From Vallicoccus soli (lineage in GTDB: Bacteria; Actinomycetota; Actinomycetes; Motilibacterales; Motilibacteraceae), in assembly GCF_003594885.1 (NCBI RefSeq), contig NZ_QZEZ01000005.1:1-64000 (forward strand): a stretch of 64,000 nt of DNA, in the 5' to 3' direction. Numbering within the stretch: position 1 is the first letter of the stretch; the number at the start of each line of letters is the position of its first letter. This document shows positions 39,804-48,910 of this stretch, piece after piece. Below the pieces are notes generated by a model. It was not told where the DNA came from, searched no databases, and was given only the letters and a program-made list of their open reading frames with translations. Both the position numbers and the translations under genes were made by a program.

Positions 39804-41098
39804 GCACCGTCCAGGCACCCGGGGCGCCCGAGGCGCCGCAGCGCCCCGCCGAGCGCGGCGGCGCGGTCGTCGGCCGCTCCCTGCGCGGGCCGGTCACCCT
39901 GCTCGTGCTCGGCCTCCTCGCCGTCCTCGCCTTCGGGCTGGGCTCGGACGCCGGCGCGACGAGCCGCTTCGGGCTCTCCGCGCCCGACGACCTCGTCGAG
40001 CTGCCCGAGCTCGCCCTGCCGACCCGGGCCACCGCGACGCTGCTCGCGGTGGCCGGCGTCGTGCTCGCCCTCCTGGCGCTGCGCCGGGCGCTCGCCGGCC
40101 GGCCCGCGGCGCGCTGGAGCGGCCCGGCGTACGGGCTGGCGCTCGTCCTGTCCTTCCTCGTCTGGGCGGTCGCCGACGAGGCCGTGAGCCTGGTCAACCT
40201 GCTCCAGGGCTCGCTGCTGCTCGCCGTCCCGCTCGTCTTCGGCGCGATGGGCGGCGTGCTCTGCGAGCGCGCCGGCGTCGTCAACATCGCCATCGAGGGC
40301 CAGCTGCTCGGCGGGGCGTTCCTGTCCGCCGTCGTCGCGACGCTGCTCGGCACCCCGTACGCCGGCCTCGTCGCCGCCCCCGTCGCGGGCCTCGCGGTCG
40401 CGGCGCTGCTGGCGCTCTTCGCGATCCGCTACGCCGTCGACCAGGTCATCGTCGGCGTCGTGCTCAACGTGCTCGTCACCGGCGTGACGAGCTTCCTCTA
40501 CGGCCGGCTGCTCTCGCCCGAGGCCGACACCTGGAACAGCCCCGACACGTTCCAGCGGATCGAGGTGCCGGTGCTCGGGGACATCCCGCTCGTCGGGCCG
40601 ATCCTCTTCGACCAGTCGATCATCGTCTACCTCATGTACGCCACCGTCGTGGTCATCCACGTGGCGCTGTTCCACTCCCGCTGGGGCCTGCGGGTCCGCG
40701 CGGTCGGGGAGCACCCCAAGGCGGCGGACACGGTCGGCATCGACGTCAACCGGACCCGCTGGCGCAACGTGCTGCTCGGCGGGCTCGTGGCGGGGCTCGG
40801 CGGCGCGTACTTCACCCTCGGCGCGGTCGGGGCGTTCGGCAAGGAGATGACGGCGGGGCAGGGCTTCATCGCCCTCGCCGCGCTCATCTTCGGCCGGTGG
40901 AGCCCGCTCGGCGCGCTGGCCGCGGCGCTGCTCTTCGGCTTCGCGAACCAGCTGCAGAGCGTCCTGGGCATCCTCGGCACGCCGATCCCGAGCGACCTCA
41001 TGCTCATGGCCCCCTACCTCGCCACGCTCTTCGCGGTCGCCGGCCTCGTCGGGAAGGTCCGCGCGCCGGCGGCCGACGGCGTGCCGTACAAGCCGTGA
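39800..41098 (+). CDS. ABC importer permease 2 (BMP/nucleoside type)
   Basis: A 432-residue partner permease. RAGVVNIAIEGQLLGGAFLSAV is the family motif, shown here as part; GRWSPLGALAAALLFGFANQLQSVL is near the C-terminus. The first ~150 residues add extra hydrophobic segments. GTGA overlaps at both ends, with permease 1 upstream and cdd downstream, place the transporter and cytidine deaminase on one mRNA. Confidence 0.92.
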   Translation: MSTVQAPGAPEAPQRPAERGGAVVGRSLRGPVTLLVLGLLAVLAFGLGSDAGATSRFGLSAPDDLVELPELALPTRATATLLAVAGVVLALLALRRALAGRPAARWSGPAYGLALVLSFLVWAVADEAVSLVNLLQGSLLLAVPLVFGAMGGVLCERAGVVNIAIEGQLLGGAFLSAVVATLLGTPYAGLVAAPVAGLAVAALLALFAIRYAVDQVIVGVVLNVLVTGVTSFLYGRLLSPEADTWNSPDTFQRIEVPVLGDIPLVGPILFDQSIIVYLMYATVVVIHVALFHSRWGLRVRAVGEHPKAADTVGIDVNRTRWRNVLLGGLVAGLGGAYFTLGAVGAFGKEMTAGQGFIALAALIFGRWSPLGALAAALLFGFANQLQSVLGILGTPIPSDLMLMAPYLATLFAVAGLVGKVRAPAADGVPYKP

Positions 41099-41511
41099 GC
41101 GGGCCGGGCCGCCCCGAGGTGGACTGGGACGCGCTGCGCGCGGCGGCGCGCGAGGTCATGGGGCGGGCGTACGCGCCCTACTCCCGCTTCCCCGTCGGCG
41201 CGGCGGCGCTCGTCGACGACGGGCGCGTCGTCGTCGGGTGCAACGTGGAGAACGCGGGCTACGGCGTGACGCTGTGCGCGGAGTGCGGGCTCGTGTCCTC
41301 GCTCGTCGCGGGCGGCGGCGGGCGGCTCGTCGCCTTCACCTGCGTCGACGCGCGCGGGGCGACGATCATGCCGTGCGGGCGCTGCCGGCAGCTGCTGTGG
41401 GAGCACGGCGGCGCCGGGCTGCTCGTGGAGACCCCCGACGGGGTGCGGCCGATGGCCGAGGTGCTGCCGTGGGCCTTCGGGCCCGAGGACCTGGGGAGGG
41501 TGCAGGGATGA
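41095..41511 (+). CDS. cdd: Cytidine deaminase
   Basis: A 138-residue tetrameric-type cytidine deaminase turning cytidine or deoxycytidine into uridine or deoxyuridine. YAPYSRFPVGAAAL, CNVENAGYGVTLCAECG (Cys-Ala-Glu in place of His-Ala-Glu, with the proton-shuttle Glu) and PCGRCRQ (two zinc cysteines) are intact. GTG overlaps the permease stop, and its own TGA overlaps deoA ATG (ATGA). Confidence 0.96.
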   Translation: MSGPGRPEVDWDALRAAAREVMGRAYAPYSRFPVGAAALVDDGRVVVGCNVENAGYGVTLCAECGLVSSLVAGGGGRLVAFTCVDARGATIMPCGRCRQLLWEHGGAGLLVETPDGVRPMAEVLPWAFGPEDLGRVQG

Positions 41512-42800
41512 GCGAGGCGCACGACGCGGTCGACGTGATCCGGACCAAGCGCGACGGGGGCCGGCTCTCGGCGTCGCAGATCGACTGGGTCGTCGACGCG
41601 TACACCCGCGGCGCCGTCGCCGACGAGCAGATGTCGGCGCTCGCCATGGCCGTGCTGCTGCGCGGGATGGACCGCGAGGAGGTCGCGCGCTGGACCGCGG
41701 CGATGATCGCGAGCGGGCGGCGCCTCGACTTCTCCGGCCTCGGCCGGCCCACCGCCGACAAGCACTCCACCGGCGGCGTCGGCGACAAGGTGACGCTGCC
41801 GCTGGCGCCCCTCGTCGCCGCCTGCGGGGTGGCCGTGCCGCAGCTGTCCGGCCGCGGGCTCGGGCACACCGGCGGCACCCTCGACAAGCTGGAGTCGGTG
41901 CCCGGCTGGCGCGCGACGCTCACCCACGAGGAGGTCCTCACCCAGCTGCGCGACGTCGGCGCCGTGGTGTGCGCGGCCAGCGACGACCTCGCGCCCGCGG
42001 ACCGCAAGCTCTACGCGCTGCGCGACGTCACGGGCACGGTCGAGGCGATCCCGCTCATCGCCAGCTCGATCATGAGCAAGAAGATCGCCGAGGGCACCGG
42101 CGCCCTCGTGCTCGACGTCAAGGTCGGCTCGGGCGCGTTCATGAAGTCCGTGGACGACGCGCGCGAGCTGGCCCGGACGATGGTGGCGCTCGGCGAGGAC
42201 GCCGGCGTGCGCACGGTCGCGCTGCTCACCGCCATGGACCGCCCGCTCGGGCGCACCGCCGGCAACGCGCTCGAGGTGCGCGAGTCCGTCGAGGTGCTCG
42301 CCGGCGGCGGCCCCGCCGACGTCGTGGAGCTCACCGTCACCCTCGCCCGGGAGATGCTCGCCGCTGCCGGCGTCGACGGGGTGGACCCCGTCGACCGGCT
42401 GCGCGACGGCAGCGCGATGGACGCCTGGCGGCGCATGCTCGCCGCCCAGGGCGGCGACCCCGACGCGCCGCTGCCGACCGCCCGCGAGACGCACCAGGTG
42501 CTCGCGCCGGCCGACGGCGTGCTGACGGCCCTCGACGCGTACGCCGTCGGCGTCGCCGCCTGGCGCCTCGGCGCCGGCCGCGCCCGCAAGGAGGACCCGG
42601 TGCAGGCCGGCGCGGGCGTCGAGTGGCACGCCGTGCCGGGCGAGGCGGTGCGCGGCGGGCAGCCGCTGCTCACCCTGCACACCGACGAGCCGGCGCGCTT
42701 CGACCGGGCGCTCGAGGCGCTGCAGGGGGCGTACCTCGTCGCCCCGGAGGGCGCCCGCCCCGACCTGCTGCCGCTCGTCGTCGAGCGCGTGGCACCCTGA
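41508..42800 (+). CDS. deoA: Thymidine phosphorylase
   Basis: A 430-residue pyrimidine-nucleoside phosphorylase releasing thymine/uracil and a deoxyribose (or ribose) 1-phosphate. KHSTGGVGDKVTLPLAPL is the phosphate-binding signature; SGRGLGHTGGTLDKLESVPG and the DVKVGSGAFMKS segment follow. The C-terminal beta domain (~345-430) includes HAVPGEAVRGGQPLLTLHT. It overlaps cdd by 4 nt. Its sugar product is usable by the phosphopentomutase-type mutase and deoC in the same region. Confidence 0.96.
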   Translation: MSEAHDAVDVIRTKRDGGRLSASQIDWVVDAYTRGAVADEQMSALAMAVLLRGMDREEVARWTAAMIASGRRLDFSGLGRPTADKHSTGGVGDKVTLPLAPLVAACGVAVPQLSGRGLGHTGGTLDKLESVPGWRATLTHEEVLTQLRDVGAVVCAASDDLAPADRKLYALRDVTGTVEAIPLIASSIMSKKIAEGTGALVLDVKVGSGAFMKSVDDARELARTMVALGEDAGVRTVALLTAMDRPLGRTAGNALEVRESVEVLAGGGPADVVELTVTLAREMLAAAGVDGVDPVDRLRDGSAMDAWRRMLAAQGGDPDAPLPTARETHQVLAPADGVLTALDAYAVGVAAWRLGAGRARKEDPVQAGAGVEWHAVPGEAVRGGQPLLTLHTDEPARFDRALEALQGAYLVAPEGARPDLLPLVVERVAP

Positions 42801-42804
42801 GCGG

Positions 42805-43158
42805 GTGCCCCAGCCCATCCCCGCGCCGGCGCGGATCCCCGTCCCCGGCGGCAAGGTCATCGACGAGTACGTCGGCCGCGTCGCCACCGGCACCGACGGC
42901 GTCTCGGTCGCGCGCATGCAGGCGCCGGCCGGGTGGGACGAGCCCGCGCAGACCCCGCGCTTCGACGAGGTGACCGTGGTGCTGGCCGGCAGCGTCGTCG
43001 TGGAGCACGACGGCGGGCGGCTCGAGGTCCCCGCCGGGCAGGCCGTCCTCACCCGGGCGGGCGAGCGGGTGCGCTACTCCGCCGGGCCCGACGGCGCGGA
43101 CTACGTCGCCGTGTGCCTGCCGGCGTTCGCGCCCGACCTGGCGCAGCGGGAGGACTGA
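42805..43158 (+). CDS. Cupin-domain protein
   Basis: A 117-residue small beta-barrel protein. [41 protein letters not shown] is the conserved cupin stretch, shown here in two parts by description: the metal-site half runs [19 protein letters not shown] and the second half [14 protein letters not shown]. The usual first-motif histidines are mostly lacking, so metal binding is uncertain. GTG 4 nt after deoA stop; it is the end of the plus-strand salvage operon. Confidence 0.75.
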   Translation: MPQPIPAPARIPVPGGKVIDEYVGRVATGTDGVSVARMQAPAGWDEPAQTPRFDEVTVVLAGSVVVEHDGGRLEVPAGQAVLTRAGERVRYSAGPDGADYVAVCLPAFAPDLAQRED

Positions 43159-43183
43159 GGCCGCCCACCACGGGCCGGGCGCC

Positions 43184-44140
43184 TCACGCCACGCCGGCGA
43201 GCGTGGCGTCCACGGTGCGCGCGAGGTCGGCCCGGGCGGCCGCGACCGCGGTCGCCGGCCCCACCGGGTCGAGCACCAGCGCCACGTCGACCGCGAGCCA
43301 CGTCAGCAGGTTGCCGACGAGGCGCCCCCGGGCGCCGGCGAGGGTCTCCTCCAGGCGCGGGGCGCGCCCCGGGGCCATCTCCAGCAGCGCGCGGGCGCCG
43401 AGGCCGACGACGAGCAGGTCCGGCTGCAGCCCCTCGACGACCTGCAGCGAGCCCGCGACCGCGTCGGGGCCCGCCCCCCCGCCGAGGTAGCGCACCGGCA
43501 CGCCGCCGGCGTGCAGCGCGTGCCGCGCCCGCAGCAGGCTCGTCGGGTCGGTCCGCTCCCCGGCGGCCGTCACGAGCCGCTGCAGCTCGTCGCCCTGCTC
43601 GTCGCGCCCGCTCACCACCACGTCGAGCTCGGCGCCCGAGCGCGCGGCGACCGCCGCGGCGGCGTACGAGGCCAGCCCCGTCGTCTCCTCCAGGTCGCTG
43701 ACGAGCACCACGCGCCCGTACGGGCGGACGGCGGCCGCGGGCGCGTCGAGGCTGATGCCCGCGGTGCGCACGACGTGCAGCACGAGGCCGGGGCGCTGCT
43801 CGCCGAGCACGCCGACGGCCGCGCGCAGCCCGTCGCGGAGCAGGTCCTCGCTCGGCATCGCCGACGACGGGACGCAGACCCAGGGCGCGTCGTGCTCCAC
43901 GGCGGTGCGCAGCGCCGCCTCGATGGTGGGCGTGCGCTCCCGGACCCAGCCGTCCACGAGGCCGGCGACGTCGCCGAGGCGGGCCTCCGCGCCCGGCGGT
44001 GCGACGACGAGGGTGCGCGCGGCGGTCCCGGCGGCGCGCAGGACGGTGTCGCGGGCGGCCGTCGAGCCGTCGTACAGGGCGACGACCGGGCGGGCGGTGC
44101 TGTCGGCGGGACTGACGCCGGCAGGGGTCGAGCTGGGCAT
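43184..44140 (-). CDS. Universal-stress-like protein (two alpha/beta halves)
   Basis: A 318-residue soluble protein. The first half begins [21 protein letters not shown] and the second [23 protein letters not shown], both like USP-fold beta-alpha starts, and it ends with [15 protein letters not shown]. The usual ATP loop (GxxGxxxG with S/T) is not evident. Ala-rich, without membrane segments. GAGGAGGA before the ATG is a strong site. USP affiliation is a weak match; function unknown. Confidence 0.55.
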   Translation of the reverse strand: MPSSTPAGVSPADSTARPVVALYDGSTAARDTVLRAAGTAARTLVVAPPGAEARLGDVAGLVDGWVRERTPTIEAALRTAVEHDAPWVCVPSSAMPSEDLLRDGLRAAVGVLGEQRPGLVLHVVRTAGISLDAPAAAVRPYGRVVLVSDLEETTGLASYAAAAVAARSGAELDVVVSGRDEQGDELQRLVTAAGERTDPTSLLRARHALHAGGVPVRYLGGGAGPDAVAGSLQVVEGLQPDLLVVGLGARALLEMAPGRAPRLEETLAGARGRLVGNLLTWLAVDVALVLDPVGPATAVAAARADLARTVDATLAGVA

Positions 44141-44200
44141 CGCGGTCCTCCTCGGTCCGCGGGGCCCCGTCGCCCCGCGGGGAGGGGGACCTACCCCGGC

Positions 44201-44206
44201 TACGGT
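44201..44206 (+). promoter_or_regulatory. -10 box of add, leaderless-type
   Basis: TACGGT lies 6 nt before the add ATG, with no ribosome-binding site between. Confidence 0.45.
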
Positions 44207-44212
44207 GAGCGC

Positions 44213-45322
44213 ATGCCCACCCCGAGCGCCTCCGACGGCACCCCCGCGCCCCCGACGCCGGAGCAGGTGCTGCGCGCGCCCAAGGTCCTGCTGCACGACC
44301 ACCTCGACGGCGGGCTGCGCCCCGCGACGGTCGTGGAGCTCGCCGACGCCGCCGGCTACGACCGGCTGCCCACGCAGGACCCCGTCGCGCTCGGGCAGTG
44401 GTTCGTCGACGCCGCCGACTCCGGCTCCCTCGAGCGCTACCTCGAGACGTTCGCGCACACGGTCGGGGTGATGCAGGGCGCCGACGCGCTCGCCCGGGTC
44501 GCGAGCGAGTGCGCGCAGGACCTCGCGGCCGACGGCGTCGTCTACGCCGAGGTGCGCTTCGCCCCCGAGCTGCACGTCGAGGGCGGGCTCGCGCTCGAGG
44601 AGGTCGTCGAGGCCGTCGACGCCGGCTTCCGCGAGGGCGAGGCGGCCGCCGCGGCCCGCGGGCGCACCGTCCGCGTCGGCACCCTGCTCACCGCCATGCG
44701 CCACGCCGCCCGCTCCCGCGAGATCGCCGAGCTCGCCGTGCGCTACCGCGACCGCGGCGTCGTCGGCTTCGACATCGCCGGGGCCGAGGCCGGCTTCCCG
44801 CCCACCCGCCACCTCGACGCCTTCGAGTACCTCCGCCGCGAGAACGCCCACTTCACCATCCACGCCGGCGAGGCGTTCGGCCTGCCCTCGATCTGGGAGG
44901 CGCTGCAGTGGTGCGGCGCCGACCGGCTCGGGCACGGCGTGCGCATCATCGACGACATCGCCGTCGACGGCGACGACGTGCGCCTCGGCCGCCTCGCGTC
45001 GTACGTCCGCGACAAGCGCATCCCGCTGGAGATGTGCCCGTCGTCCAACGTGCAGACGGGCGCCGCGCCCTCGATCGCCGAGCACCCGATCGGCCTGCTG
45101 CGCCGCCTGTCGTTCCGCGTCACCGTCAACACCGACAACCGGCTCATGAGCGGCACCTCGATGTCCCGCGAGATGGGACTGCTCGTCGAGCACTTCGGCT
45201 ACGGCCTGCGCGACCTGCAGTGGCTCACCATCAACGCCATGAAGTCCGCGTTCCTGCCGTTCGACGAGCGGCTCGCGCTCATCGACGGGGTCATCAAGCC
45301 GGGGTACGCGGCGCTGGGCTGA
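44213..45322 (+). CDS. add: Adenosine deaminase
   Basis: A 369-residue zinc enzyme deaminating adenosine/deoxyadenosine to inosine forms. [12 protein letters not shown] holds the first two zinc histidines and [10 protein letters not shown] the His-Ala-Gly-Glu motif. RLGHGVRII is the next His, and [15 protein letters not shown] contains the catalytic Asp. It lies just downstream of the cdd-deoA operon on the same strand but has its own promoter. The stop is followed by a long non-coding region. Confidence 0.96.
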   Translation: MPTPSASDGTPAPPTPEQVLRAPKVLLHDHLDGGLRPATVVELADAAGYDRLPTQDPVALGQWFVDAADSGSLERYLETFAHTVGVMQGADALARVASECAQDLAADGVVYAEVRFAPELHVEGGLALEEVVEAVDAGFREGEAAAAARGRTVRVGTLLTAMRHAARSREIAELAVRYRDRGVVGFDIAGAEAGFPPTRHLDAFEYLRRENAHFTIHAGEAFGLPSIWEALQWCGADRLGHGVRIIDDIAVDGDDVRLGRLASYVRDKRIPLEMCPSSNVQTGAAPSIAEHPIGLLRRLSFRVTVNTDNRLMSGTSMSREMGLLVEHFGYGLRDLQWLTINAMKSAFLPFDERLALIDGVIKPGYAALG

Positions 45323-45428
45323 GGCGAGGGCGGGGCGGGGCGGGGGCTGGGCGGGCTGGGTCGGGGCTGGGCGGGCTGAGCCGGGGCTGACCGGGGCTGG
45401 GCCGGGGCTGGTGCTGTCCGGGCTGTGA
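45323..45428 (+). repeat. G-run-rich sequence after add
   Basis: About 100 bases carry many runs of 3-5 G, often GGGGCTGGGCGGGCTGGG-like units of ~20 bp. Such spacing fits the G-quadruplex pattern on the plus strand, the same strand as the add transcript. No coding signal is visible. Confidence 0.6.
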
Positions 45429-45430
45429 GG

Positions 45431-46150
45431 TCCGCGCGCCCCGACGCGGCGGGTCACGGCGCGCACGGCCTGTCCGGTTCGCGCAACCGACGGTCGGCGT
45501 GTCGGCGCCCTGCGGGCGCGGCACGCCGCTCCGGGGACCTCGTGGTGTGCGCACAGCGGACATCGCGGCTCGGCGCACCCCTCGGCGGTGCGTGCGGACG
45601 GTGCGGGGGCCGGCCGGTCCCGCGCGCCCGACGCGGGGGTCACGGCGCGCACGGCCTGTCCGGTTCGCGCAACCGACGGTCGGCGTGTCGGCGCCCTTCG
45701 GGCGCGGCACGCCGCTCCGGGGACCTCGTGGTGTGCGCACAGCGGACATCGCGGCTCGGCGCACCCCTCGGCGGTGCGTGCGGACGGTGCGGGGGCCGGC
45801 CGGTCCCGCGCGCCCGACGCGGGGGTCACGGCGCGCACGGCCTGTCCGGTTCGCGCAACCGACGGTCGGCGTGTCGGCGCCCTTCGGGCGCGGCACGCCG
45901 CTCCGGGGACCTCGTGGTGTGCGCACAGCGGACAACGCTGCCCGGTGCACCCTCGGCGGTGCGTGCGGATGGTGCCGGGGCCGGCCGCCAGCGCGCCCGA
46001 CGCGGTGGGGCACTGCGCGCACGTCCTGTCCGGTTCGCGCAACCGGTGGTCGGCGTGTCGGCGCGCTGCGGGCGCGGCACGCCGCTCCGGGCCGCCCTTG
46101 GTGTGCGCAAAGCGGGCAAGGGGGCGCGGGGCGCGCGGGACCGCCCGGAC
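45431..46150. repeat. Four-copy tandem array of a ~186-bp hairpin-rich repeat
   Basis: The same ~186-bp unit occurs four times. TGTCCGGTTCGCGCAACC starts at 45471, 45657, 45843 and 46027 (steps 186, 186 and 184). In each copy a 92-nt core runs from TGTCCG to CGGACA (CGGGCA in copy 4) and forms a long imperfect inverted repeat. The inner hairpin (e.g. 45681-45714) has a 9-bp stem with one G-U pair, a bulged G, a 6-bp stem and a 3-nt loop. A TGTGCGCACA palindrome lies before the 3' end. The array fills the gap between convergent add and the uridine kinase gene and I see no gene in it. Confidence 0.85.
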
Positions 46151-46184
46151 CGGCCGGCCCTCCGGACCCCCGGCCCGCCGGCCG

Positions 46185-46772
46185 TCAGGCGTACGAGCGC
46201 AGGGTGCGCAGGGTCTCCTCGGCGCTGCAGGCGCGGCAGCCGAGGGCGACCTGGCGGGCGACGACGGCGGGCTCCTCGCGCATGAGGGCGAGGCCGCGGC
46301 GCACGAGGACGGCGGGGCCCTTGCGGCGCTCGGCGAGGTCGCGGGCGAGGCGGCGCAGGAAGTTCTTCCACGGGGCGCGGCGGACCACGAGGGCGTCGGC
46401 GAGCAGGCCCCGCTCCCGGCACGCGCCGACGACCTCGGCGGCGAAGATGCCCTCGGCGACGAGGGTGCGCGCCCCGCCGAGGGAGAACTCCCGGTGCGAG
46501 GTCGCGCGGTCGTGGGCGATGTCGTACACCGGCACCTCGACCGCGCCGTCGCGCAGCAGGGCCTCGAGCGCGGCGACGGCGCGGGCTCCGTCCCAGGAGC
46601 GGGGGTCGTCCCAGTCGGCGATGCCGAGGTCCTCGTCGACGGGCAGCGTCGGGTCGTCGCCGTCCTTGTAGAAGTCGTCGAGGTTCAGCACCGGCAGGCC
46701 GCTGGCGCGGGCGAGGCGGGACTTGCCGCAGCCGGAGGGGCCGGTGAGCAGCACGACGCGGCGGGGTTCCAC
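46185..46772 (-). CDS. Uridine kinase-like P-loop kinase
   Basis: A 195-residue P-loop kinase. LLTGPSGCGKSRLARASG is Walker A, LNLDDFYKDGDDPTLP carries the Asp pair typical of uridine kinases, and SWDGARAVAAL, VPVYDIAHDRATSHREF and EGIFAAEVV are further uridine kinase-like stretches. The lid region is short. Likely phosphorylates uridine/cytidine, closing the salvage loop, though substrate is inferred. GTG 46772 was chosen; a second GTG 18 bp upstream (46790) is also possible. Convergent with the repeat array. Confidence 0.82.
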   Translation of the reverse strand: MEPRRVVLLTGPSGCGKSRLARASGLPVLNLDDFYKDGDDPTLPVDEDLGIADWDDPRSWDGARAVAALEALLRDGAVEVPVYDIAHDRATSHREFSLGGARTLVAEGIFAAEVVGACRERGLLADALVVRRAPWKNFLRRLARDLAERRKGPAVLVRRGLALMREEPAVVARQVALGCRACSAEETLRTLRSYA

Positions 46773-46862
46773 GGAGGGCGAGTCTCCCACGCGGCCGCGC
46801 GCGGTCGTGGGAGCCTGCCCACCGGACGGTCCAGGACGGGGCCGCCGGGACGGGGGGCGCGC

Positions 46863-47789
46863 GTGGCGGTCATCGAGGTGGCGGGGGCGCAGAAGGCGTA
46901 CCGGCGGGGCCGGGGGCCCTCGGAGCGCGCGCTCGACGGGCTGGACCTCCTCGTGGAGGAGGGCGGCGTCCACGGCTTCCTGGGCCCCAACGGGTCCGGC
47001 AAGACGACGACGATCCGCTGCCTGCTCGGCCTGGTCCGCGCGGACGCGGGGGAGCTGCGCCTGCTCGGGCGCCCGGTGCCCGAGGAGCTCCCGCAGGTCG
47101 TGGGCGGCGTCGGCGCGCTCGTCGAGACGCCGCTGTTCTTCCCGGCGTTCTCCGGGCGGCTCAACCTGCGGGTGCTGGCCGAGACGGCCGGGGTGCCCCG
47201 GGCCCGGGTCGAGGAGTGCCTCGAGCTGGTCGGGCTGCGCGACCGCGCGGACGACGCGTTCAAGGGCTACAGCCTCGGCATGAAGCAGCGGCTGGGCATC
47301 GCCGCGGCCCTGCTCAAGCGCCCGCGCCTGCTCATCCTCGACGAGCCGAGCAACGGCCTGGACCCGGCGGGCATCCGCGAGGTCCGCGAGCTCGTGCGCC
47401 GGCTCGGCGCCGACGGGCACTCGACGGTGTTCCTCTCCAGCCACCTGCTCGCCGAGGTGCAGCAGGTGTGCGACCACGTGAGCATCCTCGCCCGGGGGCG
47501 CCTCGTGGCGTCCGGCCCGGTGGGCGAGGTCCTGGCGAGCCGGTCGACGGGGGACGTGCGGCTGCGCGCCCCCGACCCGGTCGCCGCCCGGGCGGTCCTC
47601 GAGCGGGCGGGGTACGCCGTCGCGTCGCTCGGTGACGCCTGGCGGGTGTCCGGGGTGCCGGAGCCGTCCGTGCTGACCCGCCTGCTCGCGCAGGAGGGGC
47701 AGTACGTCAGCGAGCTGACCCCGATCAGCGCCGACCTGGAGAGCGTCTTCCTGGAGCTGACCGGCACGGGTGCGGAGGGGCAGCGATGA
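46863..47789 (+). CDS. ABC transporter ATP-binding protein (exporter type)
   Basis: A 308-residue ATPase of the drug/antibiotic-export class (CcmA/DrrA-like). GFLGPNGSGKTTTIRCLLGL is Walker A, YSLGMKQRLGIAAALL the signature loop and LLILDEPSNGLDPAG Walker B. A C-terminal accessory region (~215-308) is present. Its GTG at 46863 is divergent from the uridine kinase gene. The permease overlaps its stop (ATGA). Substrate unknown. Confidence 0.92.
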   Translation: MAVIEVAGAQKAYRRGRGPSERALDGLDLLVEEGGVHGFLGPNGSGKTTTIRCLLGLVRADAGELRLLGRPVPEELPQVVGGVGALVETPLFFPAFSGRLNLRVLAETAGVPRARVEECLELVGLRDRADDAFKGYSLGMKQRLGIAAALLKRPRLLILDEPSNGLDPAGIREVRELVRRLGADGHSTVFLSSHLLAEVQQVCDHVSILARGRLVASGPVGEVLASRSTGDVRLRAPDPVAARAVLERAGYAVASLGDAWRVSGVPEPSVLTRLLAQEGQYVSELTPISADLESVFLELTGTGAEGQR

Positions 47790-48805
47790 GCACGACGGCC
47801 ACGGAGACCCGTACGCCTACCGCCACCGGCGGCACCGGGCACCTGCTGCGGGCGGAGGTGCTGCGCTTCCGGTCGCGGCGGTTCGTGCGCCTGCTCCTCG
47901 CGCTCGGCCTGCTGGGCCTGGTCGCCGGCACCGTCGTCGCCTGGACGCAGTTCGCGCCCGCGTCGCCGGGGCAGCTCGCCGCCGCGCAGCAGCAGCTGGA
48001 GCAGCAGGTGGAGCGGGACCGGGCGTTCTGGGAGGACTGCCTGGCGGACCCCCCGCCGGACCTGCCGGCGGGCGCGGACCCGCAGGAGTACTGCGGCACC
48101 GAGCCGACGGTCGAGAACTACAGCCTCGACTGGTTCATCGACAAGGCGCCCTTCCAGGTCGCCGACCAGCTGCCGACCGGCGCCATCGCCGTCGGCGTCG
48201 TGACGGCGGCGCTGCTGTTCCTCGTCGGGGCGACGTACGTCGGCGCGGACTGGTCGAGCCGCTCCATGGTCGCCCTGCTCTTCTGGGAGCCGCGGCGCAT
48301 GCGCGTCGTCGCGGTGAAGGCGCTCGTCGTCGTGCTGGCCGCGGTGCTCGTCGCGGCCGTCGCGCAGGCGCTGTGGGTCGGCGCCGGCTTCCTGCTGGGC
48401 GCCGCCCGCGGCACCACGGACGTGCCGCCGGGGTTCTGGGGCGACCTGCTCGGCGACCAGGGCCGCCTGGTCCTGCTCGGGGTGCTCGCCGCGCACATCG
48501 GCTTCTCCGCGACCAACCTGTTCCGCGACACGGGGGCGACGCTGGGCGCGGCGTTCCTCTACCTCGTCGTGGTGGAGAACGCCGTGCGGGTGCTGCGCCC
48601 GCGCTGGGAGGAGTGGCTGCTCACCAAGAACGTCGAGGCGCTCTCGAGCGACGGCGGGGCGGTGGTCTACCTCTACGACGACACCACGGGCCAGTCCCGG
48701 GAGGTCCTCGTGAGCAGCCTGCACGGCGCGCTGGTGCTCGGCGGGGTCTGCGCGGTGCTGCTCGTGCTCAGCACCTGGCTGTTCCAGCGCCGCGACCTGC
48801 ACTGA
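47786..48805 (+). CDS. ABC transporter permease (ABC-2 type)
   Basis: A 339-residue membrane partner. One membrane segment (~35-55) is followed by a large extracellular loop with two cysteines (EDCLADPP and EYCGTE) that may form a disulfide. About five more segments lie from ~130 to 335. DWSSRSMVALLFWEPRRMRVVAVKAL and NLFRDTGATLGAAFLYL are ABC-2 permease-like. ATG overlaps the ATPase stop. Confidence 0.85.
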   Translation: MSTTATETRTPTATGGTGHLLRAEVLRFRSRRFVRLLLALGLLGLVAGTVVAWTQFAPASPGQLAAAQQQLEQQVERDRAFWEDCLADPPPDLPAGADPQEYCGTEPTVENYSLDWFIDKAPFQVADQLPTGAIAVGVVTAALLFLVGATYVGADWSSRSMVALLFWEPRRMRVVAVKALVVVLAAVLVAAVAQALWVGAGFLLGAARGTTDVPPGFWGDLLGDQGRLVLLGVLAAHIGFSATNLFRDTGATLGAAFLYLVVVENAVRVLRPRWEEWLLTKNVEALSSDGGAVVYLYDDTTGQSREVLVSSLHGALVLGGVCAVLLVLSTWLFQRRDLH

Positions 48806-48811
48806 GCCCGC

Positions 48812-48844
48812 AGCACCCGCACCGCCGGCCGCGGCGCGGGTGCT
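48812..48844 (+). terminator. Hairpin after the ABC operon
   Basis: Arms 48812-48820 and 48836-48844 (9 bp) enclose a GC-rich inner stem; the 3' arm runs into a TT before the next promoter. Confidence 0.55.
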
Positions 48845-48873
48845 TGACGGATGCGCTCCCGGTGCGGGTGGAT
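48844..48873 (+). promoter_or_regulatory. Promoter of the secreted esterase gene
   Basis: TTGACG (48844-48849), an 18-nt spacer and GTGGAT (48868-48873); a ~30-nt leader with AGGAG follows. Confidence 0.4.
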
Positions 48874-48910
48874 CACCCACGGCGACGACGCCCGTACCCG
48901 AGGAGAGCCC

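Noticed and set aside
45431-46150. A tandem-repeat protein encoded by the 186-bp units (62 codons per unit, open on both strands)
   Set aside because: The last step is 184 bp and breaks the frame, several frames are open at once, and no start or ribosome-binding site stands out. Structure, not codons, is conserved.
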